Assembly: GCF_012932675.1 (NCBI RefSeq)
Contig: NZ_JAAIIF010000008.1
Coordinates: 310,001-374,000 of the forward strand
Length of the DNA: 64,000 nt
Origin: Bifidobacterium erythrocebi
GTDB lineage: Bacteria > Actinomycetota > Actinomycetes > Actinomycetales > Bifidobacteriaceae
Direction of reading: 5' to 3'
A program made the position numbers and the translations under genes. Positions 35,870-44,900 of this stretch are shown piece after piece; position 1 is the stretch's first letter; each line of letters begins with the position of its first letter. The notes under the pieces are model-generated. The model did no database searches, had not been told where the DNA came from, and was given only the letters and a program-made list of their open reading frames with translations.

Positions 35870-36397
35870 TTGCTGGCCTTAATCGCTCCCGCTTGGGAAC
35901 AGCGTAAGTTCTCTGATTTTGCAGTAGCATCCGGGACTAAGAATAAAGATAATTTGCCATTGCGTAGTTATTCCGTCTCGAACGACCGAGGATTCGTGCC
36001 GCAAGACGAGCAATTTGAAAATGGCGGCACCATGCATGACGCTGACAAGAGCGCATACTGGATTGTTGAGCCGGGTTCCTTTGCGTATAACCCAGCACGA
36101 ATTAACGTTGGTTCGATTGGATATCTGAAAGCCAACGAAAGCGTTATTGTTAGTTCGCTTTATGAGGTGTTTCAGACTAACGAGACCTGTGATGACAGAT
36201 TCCTTTGGCATTGGTTCAAATCGCCGTTGTTCATGAAGCAGATTGAGATGCTACAAGAAGGTGGGGTTAGACTCTACTTCTTTTTCGATAAGCTTTTACA
36301 AAGCGAAATTCAGATGCCAGGTGTTGCTGAGCAGAGACTCATCGGAGCGTTCTTCGACCGTCTGGACTCGCTCATCACCCTTCATCAGCGTAAGTAA
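35870..36397 (+). pseudogene. Silent hsdS cassette carrying a third recognition domain (TRD-C)
   Basis: The open frame LLALIAPAWEQRKFSDFAVA ... FFDRLDSLITLHQRK encodes one TRD of about 160 residues with the same lead-in (TGGGAACAGCGTAAG at 35894-35908) and the same 46-bp end as in hsdS. There is no ATG or RBS and the stop follows the conserved end at once. The TRD differs from A and B. It is a donor cassette for making new HsdS combinations, directly upstream of the recombinase gene. Confidence 0.85.
36349..36394 (+). repeat. 46-bp conserved hsdS boundary after TRD-C
   Basis: Direct copy, 2.16 kb downstream of the copy at 34185 and just upstream of the tyrosine recombinase gene. Confidence 0.85.
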
Positions 36398-36439
36398 GAT
36401 GGCTGCGCCAATCCCCTATTTTTCAGAAAGGCGCATCTC

Positions 36440-37366
36440 ATGCAGGAAACCATCACGACAGAATCGCTGTTCTGCGACTATTACGCCCAGTGGGTGAAGA
36501 CTTACAAAGAGGGAGCCATTCGCGACGTGACCATGGGCAAATACCGTCTTACTCAGTCCTGGCTCAACAAGCTCATTCCCGAACTGAAGCTCATCGATAT
36601 GGATCGAACCGCCTATCAGCAGCTCATCAATGGTTACGCGCAGCATCATGAGCGCCAAACCACCATGGATTTTCACCATCAGATCAAAGGTGCCATTCTC
36701 GATGCCGTCGATGAGGGGCTCATCCCCCGTGACCCTACGCGCAAAGTCATCATCAAAGGCAAGCAGCCACGCATTAAGAAAATGAAGTATCTCAACCAAT
36801 TCGAACTGCATGCCATGCTCGCGGACCTTGATCTTGGTGCCGAAGCCAGCTGGGATTGGCTCATCCTTCTTATCGCGAAAACCGGACTCCGATTCTCCGA
36901 GGCGCTTGGTCTCACGCCTGACGACTTCGACTTCGCCCACCAGACCCTTTCTGTCAGCAAAACCTGGGACTATAAGAACGGCGGCGGCTTCGTGCCCACT
37001 AAAAACGAATCATCCGTGCGTAAAGTGCAACTCGACTGGCAACTCATCATGCAAATGTCTGGCTTACTCAAGGATCTTCCGCATGACAAGCCTATTTTCG
37101 TGCACGGCAAGGTCTATAACTCCACAGCCAACGACGTACTTGCGAAACATTGCAAAAACGTGGATGTGCCGGTCATCTCCATCCATGGTCTGCGTCACAC
37201 GCACGCTTCGCTGCTGCTGTTCGCCGGCGTATCGATCGCCAGCGTATCACGGCGTCTTGGCCACGCCAGCATGACCACAACTCAGGAAACATATCTGCAT
37301 GTCATCCGCGAATTAGAAAACAAGGACGTGGATATCGTCATGCGAGCGCTGTCCACACTCATCTGA
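36440..37366 (+). CDS. Tyrosine recombinase of the hsdS locus
   Basis: 308 residues. The N-terminal SAM-like core-binding domain covers residues 1-105 and the catalytic domain 115-300. The catalytic set is visible: Arg in KTGLRFSEALGL near 155, Lys in the VPTKNES region near 190, HGLRHTH near 250-256, GHASMTTTQETYLHV near 274-288 with the nucleophile Tyr. GAAAGGCGCATCTC precedes the ATG. It lies 42 bases after the silent TRD-C cassette. Recombinases of this class next to type I systems rearrange hsdS genes; that role is inferred here. Confidence 0.88.
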   Translation: MQETITTESLFCDYYAQWVKTYKEGAIRDVTMGKYRLTQSWLNKLIPELKLIDMDRTAYQQLINGYAQHHERQTTMDFHHQIKGAILDAVDEGLIPRDPTRKVIIKGKQPRIKKMKYLNQFELHAMLADLDLGAEASWDWLILLIAKTGLRFSEALGLTPDDFDFAHQTLSVSKTWDYKNGGGFVPTKNESSVRKVQLDWQLIMQMSGLLKDLPHDKPIFVHGKVYNSTANDVLAKHCKNVDVPVISIHGLRHTHASLLLFAGVSIASVSRRLGHASMTTTQETYLHVIRELENKDVDIVMRALSTLI

Positions 37367-37832
37367 TGGGACTTCCGGCTCTTCCAAGTATTCGGAAAAA
37401 GCCGAAAATCATCTGAAACAGCATATGGCGTTTTCGTAATCCCCAGGTAAAAGCAGCAGGCGTCATTGCCAGACCGGTTCCATAGGTGGTTTGCAACTTC
37501 CGTAGGTGGTTGACCTCGGTATCGGCGTTTGGAAATGGCCTAATTCAGGCCGTTTCCAAAACGCCTTTCCTCCGTCTATCACCTACAGAAGCGAAAACCA
37601 CCTACGGAATACCTCATAACCGCAAACCCAACAAACTCCCACACAAAGCAGGGCTCAGCACGTACAACCAGGCAGCCCCGACTCTCCACCGCGCTCAGCC
37701 ACATCATTGTGCTGAATAGAATCTTGCCGGGAATGGCTGCGTCACATAATCGAAAAGATCGCCCCTGGCTTTCATGAATCCATAAGCGTACGCACTACTT
37801 CATACACGGCATAGCCGCCAAGACTGAATACT
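37367..37832. other. Gene-free stretch holding a dispersed repeat
   Basis: Between the recombinase and a small minus-strand gene no convincing coding frame was found. Apart from the repeat at 37477-37610 nothing distinctive is seen. Confidence 0.6.
37477..37610. repeat. Dispersed repeat element, third copy with nested hairpin
   Basis: Left units GTTCCATAGGTGGTTT and CTTCCGTAGGTGGTTG are mirrored by ATCACCTACAGAAG and AACCACCTACGGAAT. In between, GGCGTTTGGAAATGGCCT is mirrored by AGGCCGTTTCCAAAACGCC. Same architecture as 11173-11333 with a diverged interior. It closes the restriction island on the right. Confidence 0.75.
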
Positions 37833-38069
37833 TCAGGCATCGGCGTACTCTCGATCAATGGCGCGCAGACCATTTACCATTGGGACGATTTTCTGAAAAT
37901 ATTTTTTCAGAAACGGCTCGCCCGCATCCGTAAACGTGGAGAACAGTACGTTGCCCTCGTTGTCAAACGTTGCTGTATGGTCAAAGCCCACTTCGGTAAC
38001 GGTAATGGTATTACTATCCCATTCGGTTTTGATGCCATCCTGCACGAACACGTTATCTGCAGAAGCCAT
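37833..38069 (-). CDS. Small hypothetical protein
   Basis: 78 residues from the ATG at 38069 with AAAGGTGGT upstream. Sequence such as DNVFVQDGIKTEWDSNT and FDHTATFDNEGNVLFSTFTD suggests a mostly beta N-terminal part, and FLKKYFQKIVPMVNGLRAID an amphipathic C-terminal helix. No signal peptide, no cysteine motif, no recognised family. It stands alone. Confidence 0.6.
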   Translation of the reverse strand: MASADNVFVQDGIKTEWDSNTITVTEVGFDHTATFDNEGNVLFSTFTDAGEPFLKKYFQKIVPMVNGLRAIDREYADA

Positions 38070-38213
38070 AACACACCACCTTTCGTCTCTCACCATTCTA
38101 TAGAAACACGATGCGGGACCTCTAGTTTCTCAGTTGACGAAATCCTAAGAGCTTTACGCAACCGACCACACAAGTGGCAAGGCATCATGCTGCGCATCAG
38201 AACGGGGTTGCCG

Positions 38214-39053
38214 TCACAGGTAGGTGCTCCAGCCGAGTTTGACGGCGAGGATGATGCCGGTGAGCACGGCGGCGGCACGCATGATGTTCTCGGGAATATG
38301 ACGCGTGACCGGAGGTGCGATGGAGCTGCCGATGATGCAGCCCAGGCACATCGCGATGGCGAACGGCCAATAGACGGAGCCACGGATGATGAACATGATC
38401 GCGGCAGAGATGTTCGCGCCGAAGCCGACCACGGTTTTCAGCGCGTTGATCTGGTGGAACGGGCCGATCTTGCCGAGGTCGAGGATCGCCAGGGCAAGGG
38501 TGCCGGCAGCGGCACCGAAATACCCCGAATAGATGCCGACAAAGCTCACGCCGACCCACAGCCACCATGGATCGCTACGCATGCCGGCGGCCGACTTATC
38601 CGCGATCTGCGCGGCACGCATGCCCTGATGCGATTGCGGCAACGCCTGCGCCACGGCATCTCGCGCGGCAGCCTTCTTGCGCGGGTTGAGCGCGATGATC
38701 AGCGCACTGAACAGAATGAGCGGCGGCACCGCGAATTCGAAGACCTTCGCCGGCAGCTCAAGAAGCAGCAGACCGCCGATGATACCGCCGATCAGGCCGA
38801 TGCAGGCGTAGACCGCGACGCGCTTACCCTGGCCTGTAAGTTCCTTGCGCGCGGACAGCAGACCGCCGATGCCGGTGCCGAGCACGCCCACCGTGTTCGT
38901 GGTGTTGGACAATACCGGCGGGATGCCGAACGCCAGCAGCGCCGGGTAGGAGATCAGCGACGAGGCGCCGACCGCATACCCAATGAACCCTGCGCCGATT
39001 CCGGCGACAACCACCAGCAGCAATGTGACGATAGATACCCCGGCGATCATCAT
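38214..39053 (-). CDS. TauE/SafE (TSUP) family transporter
   Basis: 279 residues with seven to eight membrane segments. The N-terminal repeat (AGFIGYAVGASSLISYPALL, residues about 20-39) and the second repeat (GVSFVGIYSGYFGAAAGTLA near 173-192) show the duplicated glycine-rich signature of TSUP proteins. These move sulfite, sulfoacetate or other small organic anions. No sulfur-metabolism gene is adjacent, so the substrate is open. Confidence 0.85.
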   Translation of the reverse strand: MMIAGVSIVTLLLVVVAGIGAGFIGYAVGASSLISYPALLAFGIPPVLSNTTNTVGVLGTGIGGLLSARKELTGQGKRVAVYACIGLIGGIIGGLLLLELPAKVFEFAVPPLILFSALIIALNPRKKAAARDAVAQALPQSHQGMRAAQIADKSAAGMRSDPWWLWVGVSFVGIYSGYFGAAAGTLALAILDLGKIGPFHQINALKTVVGFGANISAAIMFIIRGSVYWPFAIAMCLGCIIGSSIAPPVTRHIPENIMRAAAVLTGIILAVKLGWSTYL

Positions 39054-39172
39054 GGCGGCTCCTTTCCCTCCCGAACATGACGAGAGCCCAGTCTATCGAC
39101 TTGGGCTTCGACCGGGTGCGAATGTTCAGAACGTGACAGGGCCGCATCGGTCAGGGGGCTGCTGCGCCGGCG

Positions 39173-39745
39173 TCACTTCACCTGCGTCACCTTGTTGCCC
39201 TTGACCATGTAGGCGTGACGCGCGATGTCGATCATCGGCTGGTCGAAACGGCTGTCCGTGTAGAACTCGTCGATGACGACGCCTTCGCCGTACAGTTCGC
39301 GGAATCGTTTCGGCTTGTTGATGTTGAAGTTCAGGTATTCCACGGCCATGGATTCCGGGTCGATGACGGAGCCGATCACATGGTCGATGCCGAGCCTGCG
39401 GCATGCCTCCCCCACGGTCAGATCGAACGATGCGGTGAGGATCACGTCGTCGGGCCGCGGCTCGTACCAAGGCTTGATGCGTTTCATGTTGCGTGTCCAG
39501 AACGCCGCGACCAGCCGGTCCAAATCCACGGACCGCGCCACCAGTCGCAGATAGTCGTCGCACAGCCCGCGCACGCCGCGTTCCATCTGTTCGAAGGACG
39601 CCCTGCCGAGCTTGTATTTGACGGCATAGCGCAGCACCGGTGCGATGAAGCGCAGTGCCTTGGGCTCGTACCTGAGGGAGAAGAGGTACAGGTCGAACAG
39701 ACTTTCACCGTCATAGATCGTGCCGTCAAAATCGAAAACGCGCAT
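39173..39745 (-). CDS. HAD superfamily hydrolase
   Basis: 190 residues. The nucleophile motif FDFDGTIYDGES starts at residue 4; the threonine/serine motif is TASFDLT near 104-110. The acidic motif is toward the C-terminus (GVVIDEFYTDSRFDQPM), resembling the SerB-like subfamily where the product is a free alcohol after dephosphorylation. The substrate is unknown. It lies downstream of nothing obviously related and converges with no neighbour. Confidence 0.82.
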   Translation of the reverse strand: MRVFDFDGTIYDGESLFDLYLFSLRYEPKALRFIAPVLRYAVKYKLGRASFEQMERGVRGLCDDYLRLVARSVDLDRLVAAFWTRNMKRIKPWYEPRPDDVILTASFDLTVGEACRRLGIDHVIGSVIDPESMAVEYLNFNINKPKRFRELYGEGVVIDEFYTDSRFDQPMIDIARHAYMVKGNKVTQVK

Positions 39746-39872
39746 CCGCTATGCTTTCCTCTCCCCTGGTCGGATATTGTCGGTGCGCACTCTCACGCAC
39801 GCGCCTTCCCGCACTTACCTTAGTGCATCGGCGCCGCGGCAGGAACAGCTGTTGTCACATGCCATCGCGCAT

Positions 39873-40871
39873 TCACCCATTGTTCATATCGGCATCCATA
39901 TCGGCGTTCGCGTTGCCGCATGTCTCACCGCTCGCATCGACGGCACTGTTCGCCGCCATCTGGGCACGCGCGACCTCGATGAACATGTCGACCGCACTCC
40001 ACCGGTAGCGTTGCCTGGCCACGCCGATGCTGATCGCATACCGTGCCTCCGGCCCGAGCGGCAGCACCTTGAGGCTTCGCATCTGCTCGTCGCTGAGCAT
40101 CTCATGCATGAACTGGCGCACCTCCAGACTGGCGCCCACACCCAGTCTGGTCAGCGCCAGCAGGGTCTGCATGTTGTCGGACCGCGCCTTGACGATGGGG
40201 CGGAACCCGGCGCGGCGGAACAGCTGCTCGCCGATATGACCGTCGATGTCGCTGGCATGACCGAGCACGAACGGGCAATGTTCCAGCGGCGTAAGGTCGC
40301 CCCGCGCGATGCGCTCCTCGGCGTCCTTCGGCGAGCGCGTGACCACGTCCATCCACAGGGATCTCGGCATGACGAGCTGCATCTCCTCCTCGTAGAAGTC
40401 GAGCAGCTCCACGCCGGGCAGTGCACGCGGGAAATGCGCGATGGAAAGATCCACTTCGCCGTCAACTAGGCGCCGGGCCTGCGTCTCGTTCACGCCCTCG
40501 ATCATCTCGACGGCGATGCCGGGCCGCTTGCGTTGGAATGCGGCGATGATGCGCGGCATGATGGCCAACCCGCGGGTGTGGCCGACCGCCACGCGCAGCA
40601 CGCCAGACTCGTCATGGGCTATATCGTCGAACTCCTGCATCATCATGGTGTGCTCGCGTTGGAAGCCGGTGGCGTACCGCAGGAACGTCTCGCCGGCATA
40701 GGTGAGTTCCAATGGCACATGCCGCACGAACAGCTCGCAGCCGATCTCGCGTTCGAGGTTGGCGATATGCGCGCTGAGCGTCTGCTGGGTGATGCCCAGC
40801 CGTTGGGCCGCCTTGGTGAAGCTGCGTTGCTTGGCGACCATGATGAAGTAGTCCATGCTCAGGAAGTTCAT
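39873..40871 (-). CDS. LysR family transcriptional regulator
   Basis: 332 residues from the ATG at 40871 (another ATG lies five codons on). The helix-turn-helix is at residues 6-65: MDYFIMVAKQRSFTKAAQRL then ITQQTLSAHIANLEREIGCE. The effector domain occupies 95-300 (GVLRVAVGHTRGLAIMPRII). It is divergent from the NhaC-type antiporter gene with a 147-bp gap, the common arrangement for a LysR protein and its target. Confidence 0.9.
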   Translation of the reverse strand: MNFLSMDYFIMVAKQRSFTKAAQRLGITQQTLSAHIANLEREIGCELFVRHVPLELTYAGETFLRYATGFQREHTMMMQEFDDIAHDESGVLRVAVGHTRGLAIMPRIIAAFQRKRPGIAVEMIEGVNETQARRLVDGEVDLSIAHFPRALPGVELLDFYEEEMQLVMPRSLWMDVVTRSPKDAEERIARGDLTPLEHCPFVLGHASDIDGHIGEQLFRRAGFRPIVKARSDNMQTLLALTRLGVGASLEVRQFMHEMLSDEQMRSLKVLPLGPEARYAISIGVARQRYRWSAVDMFIEVARAQMAANSAVDASGETCGNANADMDADMNNG

Positions 40872-41018
40872 GCACAGTACTTTACCTGTAATAGTTACCA
40901 GAGTGTTCAGTATTTCCACTGTTACAGTAATCACGGTTCCTCTGCTAGCCCCTGGAAGAACCGATACAGGCCTTGCATACACATCGCACATACCTCAGCA
41001 CGATAAGAGAGAGTTCGC

Positions 41019-42359
41019 ATGCCAGAAATCATCACCGTGGCGCTGTTCTGCGCGGCGCTCGTCACCTGCATCGCCACCGGCGTCTCCATCGTCCCGGCCC
41101 TGGCCGCGGGCGTGATCATCTTCCTCGTCCACGGACGTCTGACGGGTCACCGTTGGGGCGCGATGATCCGCAAAGGACTCGCCACCATGCGCGCGGCCAG
41201 CATCATAGTGGTCACCTTCGTGCTGATCGGCATGCTGACCACCTTGTGGCGTGCGGCGGGAACCGTGCCGTTCATCGTGGCGAACGCCACCGCGCTCATC
41301 CGCCCACACGTGGTGATTCTGCTGACGTTCCTGCTCAACTGCCTGATGTCGCTGCTGACGGGGTCCTCGTTCGCCTCGGCCGCGACGATGGGCGTGATCA
41401 CCATGACCCTGGGCACGTCCATGCAGGTCTCCCCCGTACTGCTCGGCGGCGCGATGCTGTCCGGCATCTATTTCGGCGACCGGTGCTCGCCGGTCTCCAC
41501 CAGCGCCCAGCTGGTCAAGACGCTGACCCATACGAACATCTTCGAGAACATCCGGCTCATGCTGCACACGGCGGCCATTCCCTTCGCGCTGACCTGCGCC
41601 GCCTATGCCGCGCTGGCGCTGTGCACGCACCCTTCCGCGGGTTCGATGGACGTGCGGGGATTGTTCGCCGGGGCGTTCAATCTGCATTGGGTGGTGATCC
41701 TGCCGGCGGCGGTGCTGGTGGTGCTGGCCGTCGCGCGGGTGGATGTGCGCGTCACGATGAGCGTCAGCATCCTCACCGCACTACCGATATGCATCCTTGT
41801 ACAGCATATGGATTGGGCCACGCTCGGCAAGGCGCTCGTGTTCGGCTTCCATTGCACCGACGCCCGTGTGGCTCCGCTGATCGACGGCGGCGGCCTTGTC
41901 TCCATGGTCAAGGTGATGCTCATCGTGTGCATTTCCTCGTCATATTCCGGTATTTTTCAGGAGACCGGCCTACTGGACGGCGTGCACCGCGTCATCGCCG
42001 CGCTGGCCAGCCACGTCACGCCGTTCGGCGCCACTTTGGCGACATCGCTGGTCGCGAGCGCCGTCGCATGCAACCAGACGCTGTCGATCATGCTGACGAG
42101 TCAGCTGTGCTCAAACGTCGAATCCGACCGCCAACGCAAGGCCATCAATCTGGAAGACACCGCCGTGGTGGTCGCACCGCTCATCCCCTGGTCGATCGCC
42201 GGCGCCGTGCCGCTGTCCTCGGTCGGCGCGCCGACGGCGAGCATACTGTTCGCCTGCTTCCTGTATCTGCTGCCGTTGTGCCGGCTTGTCCGCGCGCTGT
42301 GGGATCGCAGGCACGGTGGTGCGGAAGAATCCGAACGGCATACGAGCGTCGACGCGTAA
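41019..42359 (+). CDS. NhaC-type Na+/H+ antiporter family protein
   Basis: 446 residues with about ten to twelve membrane segments. Conserved family stretches are CLMSLLTGSSFASAATMGVI near 110-129 and SGIYFGDRCSPVSTSAQL near 146-163, typical of NhaC-like exchangers (some exchange malate/lactate or amino acids). It is divergent from a LysR gene, which may control it. ATAAGAGAGAG precedes the ATG. A perfect long hairpin follows. Confidence 0.83.
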   Translation: MPEIITVALFCAALVTCIATGVSIVPALAAGVIIFLVHGRLTGHRWGAMIRKGLATMRAASIIVVTFVLIGMLTTLWRAAGTVPFIVANATALIRPHVVILLTFLLNCLMSLLTGSSFASAATMGVITMTLGTSMQVSPVLLGGAMLSGIYFGDRCSPVSTSAQLVKTLTHTNIFENIRLMLHTAAIPFALTCAAYAALALCTHPSAGSMDVRGLFAGAFNLHWVVILPAAVLVVLAVARVDVRVTMSVSILTALPICILVQHMDWATLGKALVFGFHCTDARVAPLIDGGGLVSMVKVMLIVCISSSYSGIFQETGLLDGVHRVIAALASHVTPFGATLATSLVASAVACNQTLSIMLTSQLCSNVESDRQRKAINLEDTAVVVAPLIPWSIAGAVPLSSVGAPTASILFACFLYLLPLCRLVRALWDRRHGGAEESERHTSVDA

Positions 42360-42391
42360 CGACCTTCGCCGTGAAAATGCGGAAACGAAAA

Positions 42392-42440
42392 ACGGCAGGC
42401 CCTTCCGCCATTCGATTGATATGGCGGAAGGGCCTGCCGT
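42392..42440. terminator. Strong hairpin terminator between convergent genes
   Basis: A perfect 20-bp stem (42392-42411 with 42421-42440) with a 9-base loop. AAAAA lies on its left, giving a T-run for the minus-strand YeiH-type gene. It also ends the antiporter transcript. Confidence 0.85.
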
Positions 42441-42512
42441 AACGATTCGTCGTTCAGCTGCCAGGTAGTGCGGTTCGGCTTAGGTTTGACTCAGGCTCTG
42501 CTCGGATCCGGT

Positions 42513-43595
42513 TCAGAAGAACAGCGCGGCTATGCCCGCGGCGAAGCACATGAGCAGCACCGACGTGAGGAAACTGGCGAGCAGCGCCTTGCGTCCCCTC
42601 TTGGCGATGGCCTTGAAGTTCACGTTGATGCCGAGAGCCGCCATGGCCATGCCGAGCACGATATAGGCCGCGTCGACCAGCTGCGGGGCGATCGATGCGA
42701 CGAACGGCACGAAGGTGCCGATCACGGACGCGCCGATGAAGCCGAGCATGAACCACGGGAACGCGACCTTGCGTTTGCCGTCGGCAGGCACGGTGGAATG
42801 GTTTCTGTCCCACCAGATGGCGATGACAATGGCCGCGAACACCAGCATGAGCACTCGGGACAGCTTCATGATGGTGGCGATGTCGACGGCGCCGAACGCA
42901 GCACCCGCCGCCACGGCGTGCGCGATCTCGTGCAGGGAGGCACCGGCGGTGATGCCCAGCTGCGTTGCGGTGAAGCCGGTCAACGGGCCAAGCGCGATCT
43001 CCACAAGCGCGAAGACGGTGCCCATGATGGCCACGATGGCAACGGCCATGACCTCGCTGTCCGCCTTCTCGTCCTCCTGTTCCGGCGGCACCTTGATGGA
43101 ACCGGACAGTCCCATGACGGCCGCGGCGCCGCAAATGCCCGTACCGCCCGATACGAGGATGGCGAGCTGCGGGTCCACGCCCAGTCTGCGGGCGATGGCA
43201 TAGCACACGATGATGGTGAGCGTGACCACCACCGCGGCGATCGGCAGACATTTGACGCCTTGGGTGAACAGCACCTGCAGGTTGAGCTTGAAGCCAAGCA
43301 GAATGATGCCCAGACGCAGAAGCTTGTTGGAGATGAGCCCGGCGGCGTCCTTGACACCCGCCTTCCGCTCGCCGGATGCGCCCACGTACCGGGAACGGAT
43401 CGGGAACTGGACCGCCATGCCGATGAGCAGCGCGATGATGAGCGCGCCGAACAGGGAGAAGCCCGGGAACTGCTTCAGCCAGGAGGCCACGCAGGATGCG
43501 AGCAGGGTCAGGATGCCTATGAAGGCCATGTCTCGGGTGGCGATGCGCCGCCACCATGTCGTGCAGAAATCTCTTATAGCTCTCAAAACTCTCAT
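42513..43595 (-). CDS. YeiH family (UPF0324) putative transporter
   Basis: 360 residues from the ATG at 43595. About ten membrane segments. The block LGIILLGFKLNLQVLF near 93-108 and VSGGTGICGAAAVMGLSGSI near 137-156 are characteristic of the YeiH/UPF0324 family, annotated as putative sulfate exporters. TAGASLHEIAHAVAAG near 217-232 is also conserved. It is divergent from the LacI gene with overlapping upstream regions. Substrate unproven. Confidence 0.85.
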   Translation of the reverse strand: MRVLRAIRDFCTTWWRRIATRDMAFIGILTLLASCVASWLKQFPGFSLFGALIIALLIGMAVQFPIRSRYVGASGERKAGVKDAAGLISNKLLRLGIILLGFKLNLQVLFTQGVKCLPIAAVVVTLTIIVCYAIARRLGVDPQLAILVSGGTGICGAAAVMGLSGSIKVPPEQEDEKADSEVMAVAIVAIMGTVFALVEIALGPLTGFTATQLGITAGASLHEIAHAVAAGAAFGAVDIATIMKLSRVLMLVFAAIVIAIWWDRNHSTVPADGKRKVAFPWFMLGFIGASVIGTFVPFVASIAPQLVDAAYIVLGMAMAALGINVNFKAIAKRGRKALLASFLTSVLLMCFAAGIAALFF

Positions 43596-43705
43596 AAGAT
43601 GTCCAGTTTTCCGTCGTTGCCGGACAAACGGCAAACCATACGCCGCATGGCACGCTATTGTTATTGGAAGAGTTGGCAAGTATCGGAGAATCCCGGGGGT
43701 GGAAT

Positions 43706-44725
43706 GTGAACGCGAGTAAGACGAACCGAAAACCGAGCATGGGTGACGTGGCCGAGGCCGTAGGTGTTTCCAAGACCACGATCTCGCGGTATCTGCATGG
43801 GGAATACGCCTACATGTCCTCGGAGACCAAAGCGAAGATAGAGCAGGTCATCAATGAGCTCGGATATCGCCCGAACAGGATGGCCCAGGGGCTCAAGGCC
43901 ACGGTGAGCCATTTGGTGGGCGTGAGCATCGCCGACGTGGGCAATCCGTTCAGCTCGCTGCTCATCAAGGGCATACAGGAGGAGTGCCGGGAACGCGATG
44001 TGCAGCTGCTTGTCAGCGATTCCAACAACAGTCCGGAATTCGAACGCGCCAATATCGAGTCGCTGCTGGATGCCCAAGTCGACGGGCTGATCGTCAATAC
44101 CGTAGGCAACAACGATGCCTGGCTCTCGGAATTCCACGGCAGAAAGAACCGCAAGCCTGTAGTCATGCTCGACCGCATCATGACGCCCCTGACATACGAC
44201 AGCGTAGCCAGCGACAACGCCGGTGCCGTGCAATCGATGCTCGATCATCTTGTATCGCGCGGATTCACCTATATCGTGTTCGTCACCAGACCTGGCAAGG
44301 GCATCAGCACCCGAACCACGCGCCGCATCGCATTCGAGAAGTATCTGCACGCCCATGCCGTCGAGGGCGATGTGCTGGTCTATGATTCCGGAGCGCGCGA
44401 TCTGGGCACCGGAATCGGCAGATTGCTTGCCGACCACGACGGCGAGAAGATCTGCCTGTTCGCCAATAACGAGGAGAGTATGCGCGACATACTCGAGGCG
44501 ACTTCCGACAGGACTCGTGGCGGCATCGGCATCTGCGCATTCGCCGACGAGCAGTGGGCCAAGTACAGCGGATTCGGCATCACCTGTCTCGATCAGAATC
44601 CCGTGCTCATGGGACGTACCGCCGCCAGGAAACTGTTCTCCCGCGTCTACGACGGGGCCAAGGGCCCATGCTCGGTGGACGAGCTGCCTACGCGGCTATG
44701 CGTGTTCGCATCGACGCTGATCTGA
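43706..44725 (+). CDS. LacI family transcriptional regulator of the hexulose operon
   Basis: 339 residues from a GTG start at 43706 with GGGGGTGGA before it. The LacI helix-turn-helix MGDVAEAVGVSKTTISRYLH is near residues 12-31, with hinge helix RPNRMAQGLKA near 56-66. The rest is a periplasmic-binding-protein-like sugar domain (VSIADVGNPFSSLLIKGI). It precedes the sugar operon in the same direction; three operator-like palindromes lie in the following gap. It most likely represses the operon until the sugar or a phosphorylated product binds. Confidence 0.92.
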   Translation: MNASKTNRKPSMGDVAEAVGVSKTTISRYLHGEYAYMSSETKAKIEQVINELGYRPNRMAQGLKATVSHLVGVSIADVGNPFSSLLIKGIQEECRERDVQLLVSDSNNSPEFERANIESLLDAQVDGLIVNTVGNNDAWLSEFHGRKNRKPVVMLDRIMTPLTYDSVASDNAGAVQSMLDHLVSRGFTYIVFVTRPGKGISTRTTRRIAFEKYLHAHAVEGDVLVYDSGARDLGTGIGRLLADHDGEKICLFANNEESMRDILEATSDRTRGGIGICAFADEQWAKYSGFGITCLDQNPVLMGRTAARKLFSRVYDGAKGPCSVDELPTRLCVFASTLI

Positions 44726-44775
44726 TTCGCACATCACGATTCACAAGCCCCTGAAATCTTCAGGGACACGCCGTA

Positions 44776-44837
44776 GTTAACCGGTACACATGTTTTGGTG
44801 TACGCTCTTTGTTAACCGATAAACGTAACCGGTAAAC
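44776..44837 (+). promoter_or_regulatory. Promoter with three LacI-type operators
   Basis: GTTAACCGGTACAC (44776-44789), GTTAACCGATAAAC (44811-44824) and GTAACCGGTAAAC (44825-44837) share a centre-CG palindrome. They overlap promoter-like pairs such as TTGGTG (44795) with GATAAA (44818) at 17 bases and TTGTTA (44809) with TAAACT (44833). Confidence 0.72.
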
Positions 44838-44900
44838 TAAATCGGTCAACATCGACCGGTAGCATGAACATCAACCAACAACGGCTCAAGGAGGAGCAAC

